From CAYGZQ01 sp964354375 [NCBI: uncultured Planctomycetota bacterium] (GTDB lineage: Bacteria; JAJVIF01; JAPKYR01), in the NCBI GenBank assembly GCA_964354375.1, contig CAYGZQ010000046.1, positions 25,414-34,163 of the forward strand: a stretch of 8,750 nucleotides of DNA, read 5' to 3'. Positions within the stretch are counted from its first letter, which is position 1. Each line of letters begins with the position of its first letter. Both the position numbers and the translations under genes were made by a program. Under the pieces are notes generated by a model. That model ran no database searches and was not told the DNA's origin. It worked only from the letters and a program-made list of their open reading frames with translations. Shown here piece by piece: positions 1 through 5,983 of the stretch.

Positions 1-77
1 TTCATTTGATGCCCTCGGGTTGGCTTGCGGCAACGAAGGAAGTATCCTTTGCCGCGATGCCCATCACTGGTCAGCAG

Positions 78-743
78 ATGACTTACCCGATCCTGATCCG
101 CTTCGCGAAAGCGGGGCTCATGCGCTTCGTCGGTCACCTGGACTGGCTCGGCCTCCAGCAGGCGATGTTCCTCAGGGCCGGACTGAGGATTGTCACAGGA
201 GAGGGTCCCACGCACAGGCTGAAAATCAAGACCAGCCCGCCCACGCCCGTCGGAGTCGCGAGCCTCACCGAACTGACCTACCTGCTTCTCGCACAGCCGC
301 TCTATCCCGAGGAAGTGAAAAGACGTCTGTCCAGTCAAATCCCTGAGGGCATCGAGGTAGTCGCGGTGAAGGACGCCGGACATCTTGCGCGGAAAAACCC
401 GTTCGCCGCAATCGAGGCAACGAAATACACGTTCGAGCTCGGCGAAGGAGTCACCGATTCGAAGACCTCGGATGTCATCGCAGCGCTCGAGAAAATACGA
501 TCCGACGATCCGCCGGATGCTTCGGAGGTCGAGGATGTCGGAGCATTCTGGGGGCGGATCATCGAGATCGAGAAAAGTGAAACTCAGACAGCCCTCATTG
601 CGAGGCAACTTGAGGGGAACACTTTTCACGCAGCGAAATGCGCGGCCTTTCTGGAGAAGAGCCTGGCGTTGCCGCATTATCCGAAATTCACCAAGCTCGA
701 CTACTACCGCCTGACGCCGTCGAGAAGACGCCTGTTCGTGTAA
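78..743 (+). CDS. radical SAM-linked protein (DUF2344 / TIGR03936 family)
   Basis: A 221-residue cytoplasmic protein. The N-terminus (residues 3-60) carries the family pattern: a first strand with RFAKAGLMRF, then the GHLD motif at 19-22 (usually SHLD), a helix with LQQAMFLRAGL, and a glycine/proline stretch ending PTPVGV near 55-60. The C-terminus ends in the family-like YYRLTPSRRRLFV. Members normally sit beside, or are fused to, a B12-binding radical SAM protein (TIGR03960); the biochemical role is unknown. That partner would be off the left edge. I chose the ATG at 78 because homology begins immediately after it. An ATG at 57 has an AGGAAG 13 bases upstream and is an alternative. The frame is open to the left edge, so a fusion to an upstream radical SAM domain is not excluded, although the residues encoded before 78 look non-domain-like and contain no cysteine. 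The stop is TAA. Confidence 0.85.
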   Translation: MTYPILIRFAKAGLMRFVGHLDWLGLQQAMFLRAGLRIVTGEGPTHRLKIKTSPPTPVGVASLTELTYLLLAQPLYPEEVKRRLSSQIPEGIEVVAVKDAGHLARKNPFAAIEATKYTFELGEGVTDSKTSDVIAALEKIRSDDPPDASEVEDVGAFWGRIIEIEKSETQTALIARQLEGNTFHAAKCAAFLEKSLALPHYPKFTKLDYYRLTPSRRRLFV

Positions 744-789
744 ACCACAGCCCGGTAATCAGCCTGCCGCCTCAGGATGGCGCATGAAT

Positions 790-814
790 GGCAGGCTGGA
801 AAGCCTGCCCCACA
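790..814 (+). repeat. short interspersed stem-loop repeat, copy 1
   Basis: GGCAGGCT (790-797) and AGCCTGCC (802-809) form a perfect 8-bp stem closed by a GGAA loop of the GNRA type, followed by CCCACA. The 25 bases 790-814 match 3149-3173 at 24 positions. It lies 47 bases after the stop of the radical SAM-linked gene, in sense orientation. With no T-run after the stem it is not a standard intrinsic terminator. A dispersed genomic repeat or an RNA-processing element fits better. The same arm AGCCTGCC also occurs at 761-768. Confidence 0.7.
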
Positions 815-946
815 CGCCGATTGCGCTTGTCCTGGACTTTCTCAGCAGCCCCGCACACATCGGGCTGGGGCTCGCCGCGCGTCGAACGTGACTCCGTTTG
901 AAGGAGAGTTTGTGTATTCTCATGCAGTCAAAGACTTACGGGAATA

Positions 947-955
947 TGCGATAAT
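947..955 (+). promoter_or_regulatory. candidate extended -10 promoter for the receiver-like gene
   Basis: TG-C-GATAAT fits the extended -10 pattern TGnTATAAT with one mismatch in the hexamer, inside a locally AT-richer stretch. I see no good -35 hexamer at 16-18 bp. Transcription would start near 962 and give a leader of about 120 bases before the ATG at 1080. This is a pattern match only. Confidence 0.35.
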
Positions 956-1068
956 AGTTGGGGGATGGAGATGCAGGGTGCCGGTCTTTCCCCACTAACT
1001 CTCAAGCGACAGTGATGGCCCGTTGGGTCGCGATTGTGGTCGCGGTCTAACACTGGGAACAGGGATAC

Positions 1069-1074
1069 AGGAGA
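1069..1074 (+). promoter_or_regulatory. ribosome binding site that fixes the start at 1080
   Basis: AGGAGA ends five bases before the ATG at 1080. The frame is open further upstream, to an in-frame alternative start at 1023, but those extra 19 codons have no comparable site and would precede the first receiver strand. The Shine-Dalgarno match therefore decides the start. Confidence 0.7.
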
Positions 1075-1079
1075 CAAGG

Positions 1080-2312
1080 ATGCCGGAGAATATCAATCCA
1101 GCTCTCGTTGTGCTTGTTCATCCGGACACGAATCAGGCCGCTGCGTTGACGGAACTGCTGCCAGCAGACGATATCACGGTGCTTCACACCCGGTCGGGTC
1201 AATTCATCCGCGAGCTGGTGGAAAACGCGCACCCGGAAGTTGTCCTCTGCAGGGCGGACGAGGCACTCAAGGACGGGGCTCCCGTCTATGAACTTGCATT
1301 GCCTGGGGACGGCACCACGCAATGCATCCTGCTGGCTGAACGCGAAGACCTTAGACACGCAAGGCATCTGGTTCTGGAGCAGAGGGCCTATGACTATTTC
1401 GTCGTCAATCCGGCATACGATGCGCTGCACCTGGAGTTGTCGGTCAGAGGCGCGATACGAGAGGCGCGTCTGAGGCAGGAAATCAAAGCCTGGGGGACGG
1501 TTCTCGAAGAGATGAAGAAGGACAGCGCGAATCAGGTGGCGGCACACAAAGAAGGAATGCTGAACGAGCTAAGGACAGAGGTGGACCTTTTCCGCGAGAA
1601 CGCCTTCCCATCGGCCGGGGGCGGCCCCGCGGAGATCAAGGACACCATCGTGTTCAACGGACTCTACAGCGATCTGAGGGATCGGGCGGTCGAGGAAGTC
1701 GTGAACCGCAAGGCCGACCAGTGTGGGACCGAGATAAAGAACGCACTGGAGGAGATTCCGGAGAAGGCGCGGAACCTGCCGATCATGAGCATTGAAGAAC
1801 GATTCGCCAGAATCCCGAAGGGGCTTGCATATCTCACACGGGCGGTCACTCAAAAGACGAAGAGGACGCAATTCCATGTCATGCTCATCGCGACCGACTG
1901 TCCGTCTTTCGCATCTGCTCTCGAGCATCTTGCCGACGCAGGCCTGAAAGCAAGCCTGTACGCCGATATCCCGTCAGCCGATGTCGACGAGGCCGAAAGT
2001 CAGTTTGACGCCCTGGTAGTGGATGTCACCGGTCACAAGAAGCCCACAAAGCGAATTCTGGAACTAAGGAAACGAGTGAAGCCTGATTGCCCGATTATTG
2101 TAGCCTCCCATCAGGTGACAGACTCGATGGTTAAACAATGCATGAAGGCAGGCGCGAGCGACGTAATCCTCCTGCCGCTCAGCCCGGCGCAGCTTGGGTC
2201 CAGGATCAGACAGACTCTGACCGCGGATCAAGTCATGAAGGCCTCCATTAAGTCATCCACCAGCTCGAACTCTTCCGCAAGCGAGCCCAGTACCGAGTCG
2301 ACGGCCTCCTGA
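1080..2312 (+). CDS. dual receiver-like (pseudo-receiver) signalling protein
   Basis: A 410-residue soluble protein. Residues 7-127 resemble a response-regulator receiver fold (first strand ALVVLVHPD; a VVLC strand at 54-57; DYFVVNP at 105-111), but C57 occupies the phosphoacceptor Asp position and N110 the conserved Lys position. Residues 128-262 are charged and mostly helical, with likely coiled coil. Residues 265-380 form a second receiver-like domain: VMLIATD at 267-273, a candidate phosphoacceptor D315 in VVDVTG, S343 at the Thr/Ser position, AGASDVILLPL at 357-367 with L365 replacing Lys. No output domain is recognisable. The protein is probably a scaffold or a non-phosphorylated receiver protein, perhaps working with the adjacent HDOD protein; that is inference. 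Residues 384-410 are Ser/Thr-rich, lie outside the fold, and are encoded opposite the 3' end of the HDOD gene (85-bp overlap). Confidence 0.75.
   Translation: MPENINPALVVLVHPDTNQAAALTELLPADDITVLHTRSGQFIRELVENAHPEVVLCRADEALKDGAPVYELALPGDGTTQCILLAEREDLRHARHLVLEQRAYDYFVVNPAYDALHLELSVRGAIREARLRQEIKAWGTVLEEMKKDSANQVAAHKEGMLNELRTEVDLFRENAFPSAGGGPAEIKDTIVFNGLYSDLRDRAVEEVVNRKADQCGTEIKNALEEIPEKARNLPIMSIEERFARIPKGLAYLTRAVTQKTKRTQFHVMLIATDCPSFASALEHLADAGLKASLYADIPSADVDEAESQFDALVVDVTGHKKPTKRILELRKRVKPDCPIIVASHQVTDSMVKQCMKAGASDVILLPLSPAQLGSRIRQTLTADQVMKASIKSSTSSNSSASEPSTESTAS
2228..2312. other. 85-bp tail-to-tail overlap of two coding regions
   Basis: The + strand receiver-like gene stops with TGA at 2310-2312, and the - strand HDOD gene stops with TGA at 2228-2230. 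The overlap encodes the HDOD C-terminal acidic helix on one strand. On the other it encodes a tail with 14 Ser/Thr among its last 26 residues. Both transcripts must run through the region, so they are complementary at their 3' ends. Confidence 0.75.
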
Positions 2313-3082
2313 GTGGGAACAAACCGCTCCTTCACATTCTCCGAGAGGTGCTCGAACTCCCGGTCGCCGGGAAACCCGAAGCCGTTCAGGTTGGCCAGAT
2401 AATCCGCGAGATGGAGCAATGAGGTGTCTTTCTCCATGCGTTCGGGCGACCGGGCGGGCGTATGATGATGTCCGATCAAAGCTGCGACAGCGTCGGGGAA
2501 GCCCCATGTGCGCAGCAGCTCGGACCCAAGCGCCTGGTGGTCCACGCCGAAAACGCTGCGCTCGCGCGACGTTACCGGGTCTCCCTCCTCCAAAACGGTC
2601 CCGACCACCGTGGCCTTAGGCGGCAGGTTCGCAAGCGCTCCCCAGCCGACATCGTGCATCAGTCCGGCCAGAAACAAGTCATCATGGCCCGACGACTTGA
2701 AGTGCCTGCCGATGCTTCGCGCGAACACGGCCGTGACAAGCGAATGCACCCAGTATTCCGGTGAGTAGGCTCCCTGCGTCTGGTCGGACGATTCCAAAGC
2801 CTTTTTCAGGCCGACCCCTATCGCGATCTGAAGAGACGCGCTGTAACCGATCAGCGCGATCGCCTGCTTGACCGTCTTCACCTCCCCGCGATGCCCGTAA
2901 AATGCCGAGTTGGCTATTCTCAATACCTTCGCGGTTATCGCCTGGTCATAGGACATCGCCCGCTCGACATCCCGCGCGCTCGACCGCTCATCCCTCAGAA
3001 CCTTTATGATCTCGGTGAGAATCCCCGGCAGCGGTTTCAGTTGAGCCAGGGCCGTTTCGCTGACATCCCGTTCCAGAGTCAT
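2228..3082 (-). CDS. HDOD domain protein (HD-related signalling output domain)
   Basis: A 284-residue cytoplasmic protein that is almost entirely one HDOD domain (PF08668-like). Family signatures in order: KPLPGILTEIIKVLRDE at 16-32, VLRIANSAFYG at 53-63, TVKQAIALIGY at 70-80, then the HD-like core H113, H143-D144 in AGLMHDVGWG, H182, H205-H207 and D227 in LADYL. The HD pair and following histidines are retained, so metal binding is possible, though many HDOD proteins show no measured phosphodiesterase activity. There is no GYP motif, so it is not a standard c-di-GMP phosphodiesterase. Known HDOD proteins act in two-component, cyclic-nucleotide and cell-cycle or motility control, often fused to receivers. 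Here the receiver-like protein is a convergent neighbour. Residues 257-284 are encoded in the 85-bp overlap. The ribosome binding site is weak (GAAGA about four bases before the ATG). Confidence 0.9.
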   Translation of the reverse strand: MTLERDVSETALAQLKPLPGILTEIIKVLRDERSSARDVERAMSYDQAITAKVLRIANSAFYGHRGEVKTVKQAIALIGYSASLQIAIGVGLKKALESSDQTQGAYSPEYWVHSLVTAVFARSIGRHFKSSGHDDLFLAGLMHDVGWGALANLPPKATVVGTVLEEGDPVTSRERSVFGVDHQALGSELLRTWGFPDAVAALIGHHHTPARSPERMEKDTSLLHLADYLANLNGFGFPGDREFEHLSENVKERFVPTQEAVDSVLGSLAEEFELVDDLMEAFMT

Positions 3083-3116
3083 CGTTCTTCACGCGCCTCG
3101 CTGGAGACTGCGCACG

Positions 3117-3125
3117 ATTGTATCA
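3117..3125 (-). promoter_or_regulatory. candidate extended -10 promoter for the HDOD gene
   Basis: On the minus strand, TG-A-TACAAT matches TGnTATAAT with one mismatch. Transcription would start near 3110, leaving a leader of about 28 bases before the ATG at 3082. A TTGCCA hexamer (3143-3148) resembles a -35 box, but its 20-bp spacing is too long, so the extended -10 would have to carry recognition. Pattern match only. Confidence 0.4.
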
Positions 3126-3148
3126 TTTTACCCGAATGGTGATGGCAA

Positions 3149-3173
3149 GGCAGGCAGGAAAGCCTGCCCCACA
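3149..3173 (+). repeat. short interspersed stem-loop repeat, copy 2
   Basis: GGCAGGC (3149-3155) pairs with GCCTGCC (3162-3168) in a 7-bp stem with loop AGGAAA. It differs from copy 1 (790-814) at one of 25 positions: A3156 replaces T797, which removes the eighth base pair. It lies 21 bases beyond the minus-strand stop at 3195-3197 and upstream of the HDOD promoter candidate. Copy 1 is sense to its preceding gene and copy 2 is antisense to its own, which argues for a dispersed repeat rather than a strand-specific terminator. Confidence 0.65.
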
Positions 3174-3194
3174 AGAATATATCCGATCAGGATT

Positions 3195-4871
3195 TCAGGT
3201 CCCCCAGGCGAAGAGCACGTGATCGACGTCGTAGCCGGGCAGATAGACCGTACCGTCCGCCCCGATCGACGGCGATGTGGTGATCATGTATCCGATGTCG
3301 TCGGACTGCCATATGATATCCCCGTTGTCGCCGTCCATTTTCACAAGACCCTTGTTCGGCTGGCTGGGCTGATTTCCGACCGCCACATAGACATCCCCGT
3401 TCGCGTCCACCGCTGCGGTGCCGTCAATATGCGAAGCGCCGAAATCATGCGTCCAGAGGATGGCTCCGGCTGAGCTGAAGCAGCGGAATTTTCCCAGCCG
3501 ATCCCCGAAGAAAACGTGCCCGGTATTCGGATCGACTACCGGACTCGACCACAGATAGAAGGTCGTATCGTAGGACCAGTAATATGACCCGTCCGAATGC
3601 AGCGCGACAAGCTCGCCTCCCTCCCATGTGGTGAAGTAGATATTGCCTTCGGGCCCTGCGCAGGGGGTCTCAAGGGTCCAACTGGTGTGCTGGTACTCCC
3701 AGACAGGCGTCCCGTCCGGATGGAAGCAGAAAATCTTGCCGGTCGAGCCGCCTGAGCAGACTATGTCGCCGTTATCCAAAACGGCGGTGCCCATTTGCCA
3801 GCTATAGGAGTAGGCAAAGGGATAGATGGTCACGGACCACCCGAGCGAGCCATCGGGATTGACTCTCTGGAGCTTGGCGCTGCTCAGGATCGAGCCGGTA
3901 TAGACATAGACCGCGCCGTCAAGGCCGATCGCAGGCGCTCCGGGGTAGCATGGGGCGCTGCCGATATTACACGCCCAGACCTGTGTATGCGTGTCCGGGT
4001 CGACCTTATAGCAGTAGTTCACGGACGGAGTGCCCATGCAGACATACACGTATCCCTCCAGGTCGATGGCAGGGCAGGTGCTTACCCACGGTGTTGCGGG
4101 CTGGAAGGTCCACTCCTTGGTGCCGTCCGGATTAACCGCATGCATAGCGCAGTTGTAAGTACAAACGTAGATGGTGCCGTCATTTGCGATCGCGCAGCCC
4201 GCGGTCGGGCCGGCGTAGGCGGGACCGGCGGTGAAGGTCCATTTCGGGGCGGTCGGTGCTCCGGCGCTGCCGTAACCCACATACTTGCTCGCCGCCTGGT
4301 TCTTGCCGGCGGCCATCCATCCGGGCCACGGATGCGCCAGGTCGTCCACGGTGAATCCCTTGTCCAGTTCGCCGTACAAACCCGTGCCCGGATTCGTCAC
4401 CCTCACATCGTACTTGCCCGGCACAATCGACGCGCCCGTCAGATCGATGTCGCACGTGATCAGGGTCAGCCCGGTGACCACTTCATTTGTCGCCTGGATC
4501 ACGATAGTCCCTGTGGCGTCATCGATAAGGCTCACCTGCGCGTCTGAGGCGAAATTGTTCCCGGTAACCTCAACGTCCGTGAGAACCTCATCGATATATT
4601 CATGATTCGGATCGATCGATGACACTTCCGGCGTGATAGGCGAGCCGGAGACCGGTATCGTGAAGAAAACACAGGTGGTCACGTGGTCGTCCGCGATGTC
4701 GCCGAGGCCGTAGGTCGCGTCAAGGCTCTCGGCGCCGATCAACAGGTCTATCGGATCGTCCGACCCGAGATCGAACCCGCTGAACTCGAATTGATAGGTG
4801 GAGAAAACACCGGTGCCCCCTACCGGCGATGTCTCGGAAGCCGTCCAGCCGTCCGTCCGCTGGAGCACCAA
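3195..4871 (-). CDS. TIG-like plus PQQ-like beta-propeller part of an amber-interrupted secreted lipoprotein
   Basis: This is the 558-codon downstream part of the gene that starts at 5810. The first listed codon is TTG at 4871. It has no Shine-Dalgarno sequence and no signal peptide, and the frame is continuous with the upstream part except for the TAG at 4878-4880, so independent translation is unlikely. Local residues 1-76 complete the upstream domain (YGLGDIADDHVTTCVFF strand). Residues 80-176 look like a TIG/IPT immunoglobulin-like domain (PEVSSIDPNH, VTGNNF, YDVRVTNPG). Residues 177-558 form a PQQ-like propeller with eight DG-type blade strands: NDGTIYV, LEGYVYV, LDGAVYV, DNGDIVC, PEGNIYF, NTGHVFF, ANGDVYV, ADGTVYL. 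Such propellers are typically structural or binding modules, and none of the residues shows that PQQ itself is bound. Twelve cysteines fall in recurring blade positions. The stop is TGA. Confidence 0.8.
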   Translation of the reverse strand: MVLQRTDGWTASETSPVGGTGVFSTYQFEFSGFDLGSDDPIDLLIGAESLDATYGLGDIADDHVTTCVFFTIPVSGSPITPEVSSIDPNHEYIDEVLTDVEVTGNNFASDAQVSLIDDATGTIVIQATNEVVTGLTLITCDIDLTGASIVPGKYDVRVTNPGTGLYGELDKGFTVDDLAHPWPGWMAAGKNQAASKYVGYGSAGAPTAPKWTFTAGPAYAGPTAGCAIANDGTIYVCTYNCAMHAVNPDGTKEWTFQPATPWVSTCPAIDLEGYVYVCMGTPSVNYCYKVDPDTHTQVWACNIGSAPCYPGAPAIGLDGAVYVYTGSILSSAKLQRVNPDGSLGWSVTIYPFAYSYSWQMGTAVLDNGDIVCSGGSTGKIFCFHPDGTPVWEYQHTSWTLETPCAGPEGNIYFTTWEGGELVALHSDGSYYWSYDTTFYLWSSPVVDPNTGHVFFGDRLGKFRCFSSAGAILWTHDFGASHIDGTAAVDANGDVYVAVGNQPSQPNKGLVKMDGDNGDIIWQSDDIGYMITTSPSIGADGTVYLPGYDVDHVLFAWGT

Positions 4872-4877
4872 TTCAGT

Positions 4878-4880
4878 CTA
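4878..4880 (-). other. in-frame amber (TAG) codon interrupting the lipoprotein gene
   Basis: On the minus strand the codons read GGT-TAG-ACT-GAA-TTG-GTG-CTC. The upstream and downstream coding parts are in the same frame, so this is a point nonsense codon and not a frameshift. It is codon 311 of 871, counted from the ATG at 5810. It falls inside a domain: the DAYDWWG segment just before it is a family-like strand end, and LVLQ just after it looks like the next strand. Single changes from CAG, TGG, AAG or GAG would give it. Confidence 0.9.
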
Positions 4881-5810
4881 ACCGCAGCCCCACCAGTCGT
4901 AAGCATCGACTTCCAGAATCGCATGCCCGCCCTTGTTGCTGCCGTCGATGTAGAAAAGGTCGTTCTGAGTGATCCGGGGGATCAGCCGATACGCCTCGGG
5001 CGCATTGGCCTCAGGGGGAAAATCATTGGGAACCGCGGTCGGCGGATTCGGGTCAGGCTGCTCCCACGATGCATCGACCGCATAGTTGAAAACAAGAGCC
5101 TGGGCGGGATTGAAGTGGATGGTGTAATGCCTTTCGTTCGTGACACCCTGTCCGAACATCCCGCGATGGGCCAGGACAAGCTCATCCAGCGGATCATTGA
5201 GCTGCAGGTCGTCGCAGAAATATCTGTACCCGTTCAGAGTCGCGTTCAAATTCGAGCCGTCGTACGGATTCCCGAGCTTGCCGTTGATGTAGCCGAACAT
5301 GGTGTTTCCGACCGGAAACTCGCTTGGGTTCCACCAGCGGGTCAACCCGTCGGCGTTCTCGAGATGCGTTTCGTCGGACGCAGCGTGGACTATCCCGGAA
5401 TCATCGTAGCCGCTCACCGATCCGGGCGTGATGAAAATGCCGCGTACGTCGAATCCCGTGTACTGGCTCAATCCCGGGAACGGATGCCTGAAAAGCACAT
5501 CGACGTCTATCTGGTCCACATCGAAGACCAGATTCTTGATTGTCAGATTCGGGATCCCTGATTCGAGGAACTTGAGGACGTTCACGTGCAGCGCGTTCTG
5601 CCTCAGGGGAACGATTTCGAGCGTCGATTTCGACGGGTCGGCGATCCATGCCCAGTAGCCCCAGAGATAATGAGAAGCGGACGCCATATCGGGGCGGTTC
5701 GCGGTCTGAAGAGCGGCGGCGGGGAGCGCAGGTGACTCCGCGCCTGAACATCCGAGGAGCGCCGCCAGAAGCACAAGCACACCAAAAAAGGCCGGCCATT
5801 TCAGCTTCAT
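4881..5810 (-). CDS. N-terminal part of an amber-interrupted secreted lipoprotein
   Basis: This part has 310 codons before the TAG. The start at 5810 is fixed by GGAGG (5819-5823), eight bases upstream; an earlier in-frame start at 5834 lacks this. Residues 1-20 are a signal peptide (KLKW, then a hydrophobic core) and the lipobox LLGC places the lipidated Cys at 21. Residues about 35-310 form an extracellular domain of a type I associate with large lipoproteins of uncultivated bacteria: HYLWGYWAWIADP, IVPLRQNALHVNVLKFLE, VLFRHPFPG, YTGFDVRGIF, and a late ILEVDAYDWWG segment. I know of no assigned function. Aromatic and Asp residues are abundant, as in sugar- or calcium-binding surface modules, but this is not evidence of either. 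The domain appears incomplete at the TAG and to continue in the 3195-4871 part. The intact product would have 871 residues. Confidence 0.8.
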
Positions 5811-5983
5811 CGGTAGGACCTCCGGGAATCGCATCCTTTATTATGTAATAGTATAGCGCAGTCCGGAGGAGACTGCATGTCACACTGGACCTGCGACGAC
5901 CCGGTTGAACCGCGGCAATGACTCATATGTCTGAGTAAGGGGACCGCATTTGACCATCACAAGGGAAATCGCGAGATGATGAG
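5811..5983. promoter_or_regulatory. divergent intergenic region with AT-rich block and two inverted repeats
   Basis: These 173 bases lie between two divergent lipoprotein genes, so both promoters should be here. The only clearly AT-rich block is 5837-5856. On the minus strand TATACT (complement of 5850-5855) is a reasonable -10 for the gene starting at 5810, with transcription from about 5843 and no good -35. The perfect inverted repeat GCAGTC/GACTGC (5858-5863 with 5871-5876, 7-base loop) would cover the -35 and spacer of that promoter, where an operator could sit. A second inverted repeat, ACTCA/TGAGT (5921-5925 with 5932-5936), lies closer to the plus-strand gene. No clear promoter for that gene stands out. 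All of this is motif-level inference. Confidence 0.4.
5877..5921 (+). CDS. possible 14-codon leader ORF (MSHWTCDDPVEPRQ)
   Basis: GGAGGAG (5865-5871) ends five bases before an ATG at 5877, a better ribosome binding site than that of the annotated lipoprotein gene 63 bases downstream. The ORF ends with TGA at 5919-5921. The Shine-Dalgarno sequence overlaps the loop and right arm of the inverted repeat 5858-5876, so folding of this RNA could hide it. It could be a regulatory leader or chance; there is no run of a single amino acid codon as in classical attenuators. Confidence 0.2.
   Translation: MSHWTCDDPVEPRQ

Larger units (their letters stand above)
744..1079. other. 336-base spacer without a convincing gene
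   Basis: This stretch separates the radical SAM-linked gene from the receiver-like gene. It holds a perfect stem-loop repeat (790-809), a third matching arm upstream (761-768), a possible AGCCCC/GGGGCT inverted repeat (847-852 with 867-872), an extended -10 promoter candidate (947-955), a GGTCGCG direct repeat (1026-1032 and 1038-1044) and a good ribosome binding site just before the next start. A 73-codon ORF at 777-998 is not supported: it runs through the repeat and has no family resemblance. I see no T-tract that would make any hairpin a classical intrinsic terminator. Confidence 0.6.

Noticed and set aside
2-346. Plus-strand second-frame ORF as the end of an upstream radical SAM gene
   Set aside because: Its residues do not match the expected C-terminus of that family, and it overlaps the well-supported DUF2344 gene over most of its length.
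777-998. 73-codon ORF on the plus strand
   Set aside because: It runs through the stem-loop repeat, whose translation gives the AGKPAPH stretch. It has no ribosome site and no family resemblance.
3795-4547. 250-codon plus-strand ORF
   Set aside because: It is antisense to the PQQ-like propeller and TIG-like coding region. The minus-strand protein has clear domains, while this one is only a by-product of codon bias.
4871-4880. Frameshift between the two lipoprotein parts
   Set aside because: Codon counting from 5810 to 3195 shows that both parts share one frame. The break is a single TAG, not an indel.
4878-4880. Pyrrolysine or genome-wide amber recoding
   Set aside because: TAG also ends the genes at 6682 and 6725 as an apparently normal stop, and no pyl gene is in the window. 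It is kept only as a test to run, not as a claim.
4683-5561. 292-codon plus-strand ORF spanning the amber codon
   Set aside because: It is antisense to the lipoprotein gene. It has no ribosome site, no recognisable domain, and an Arg/Val-rich composition typical of shadow frames.
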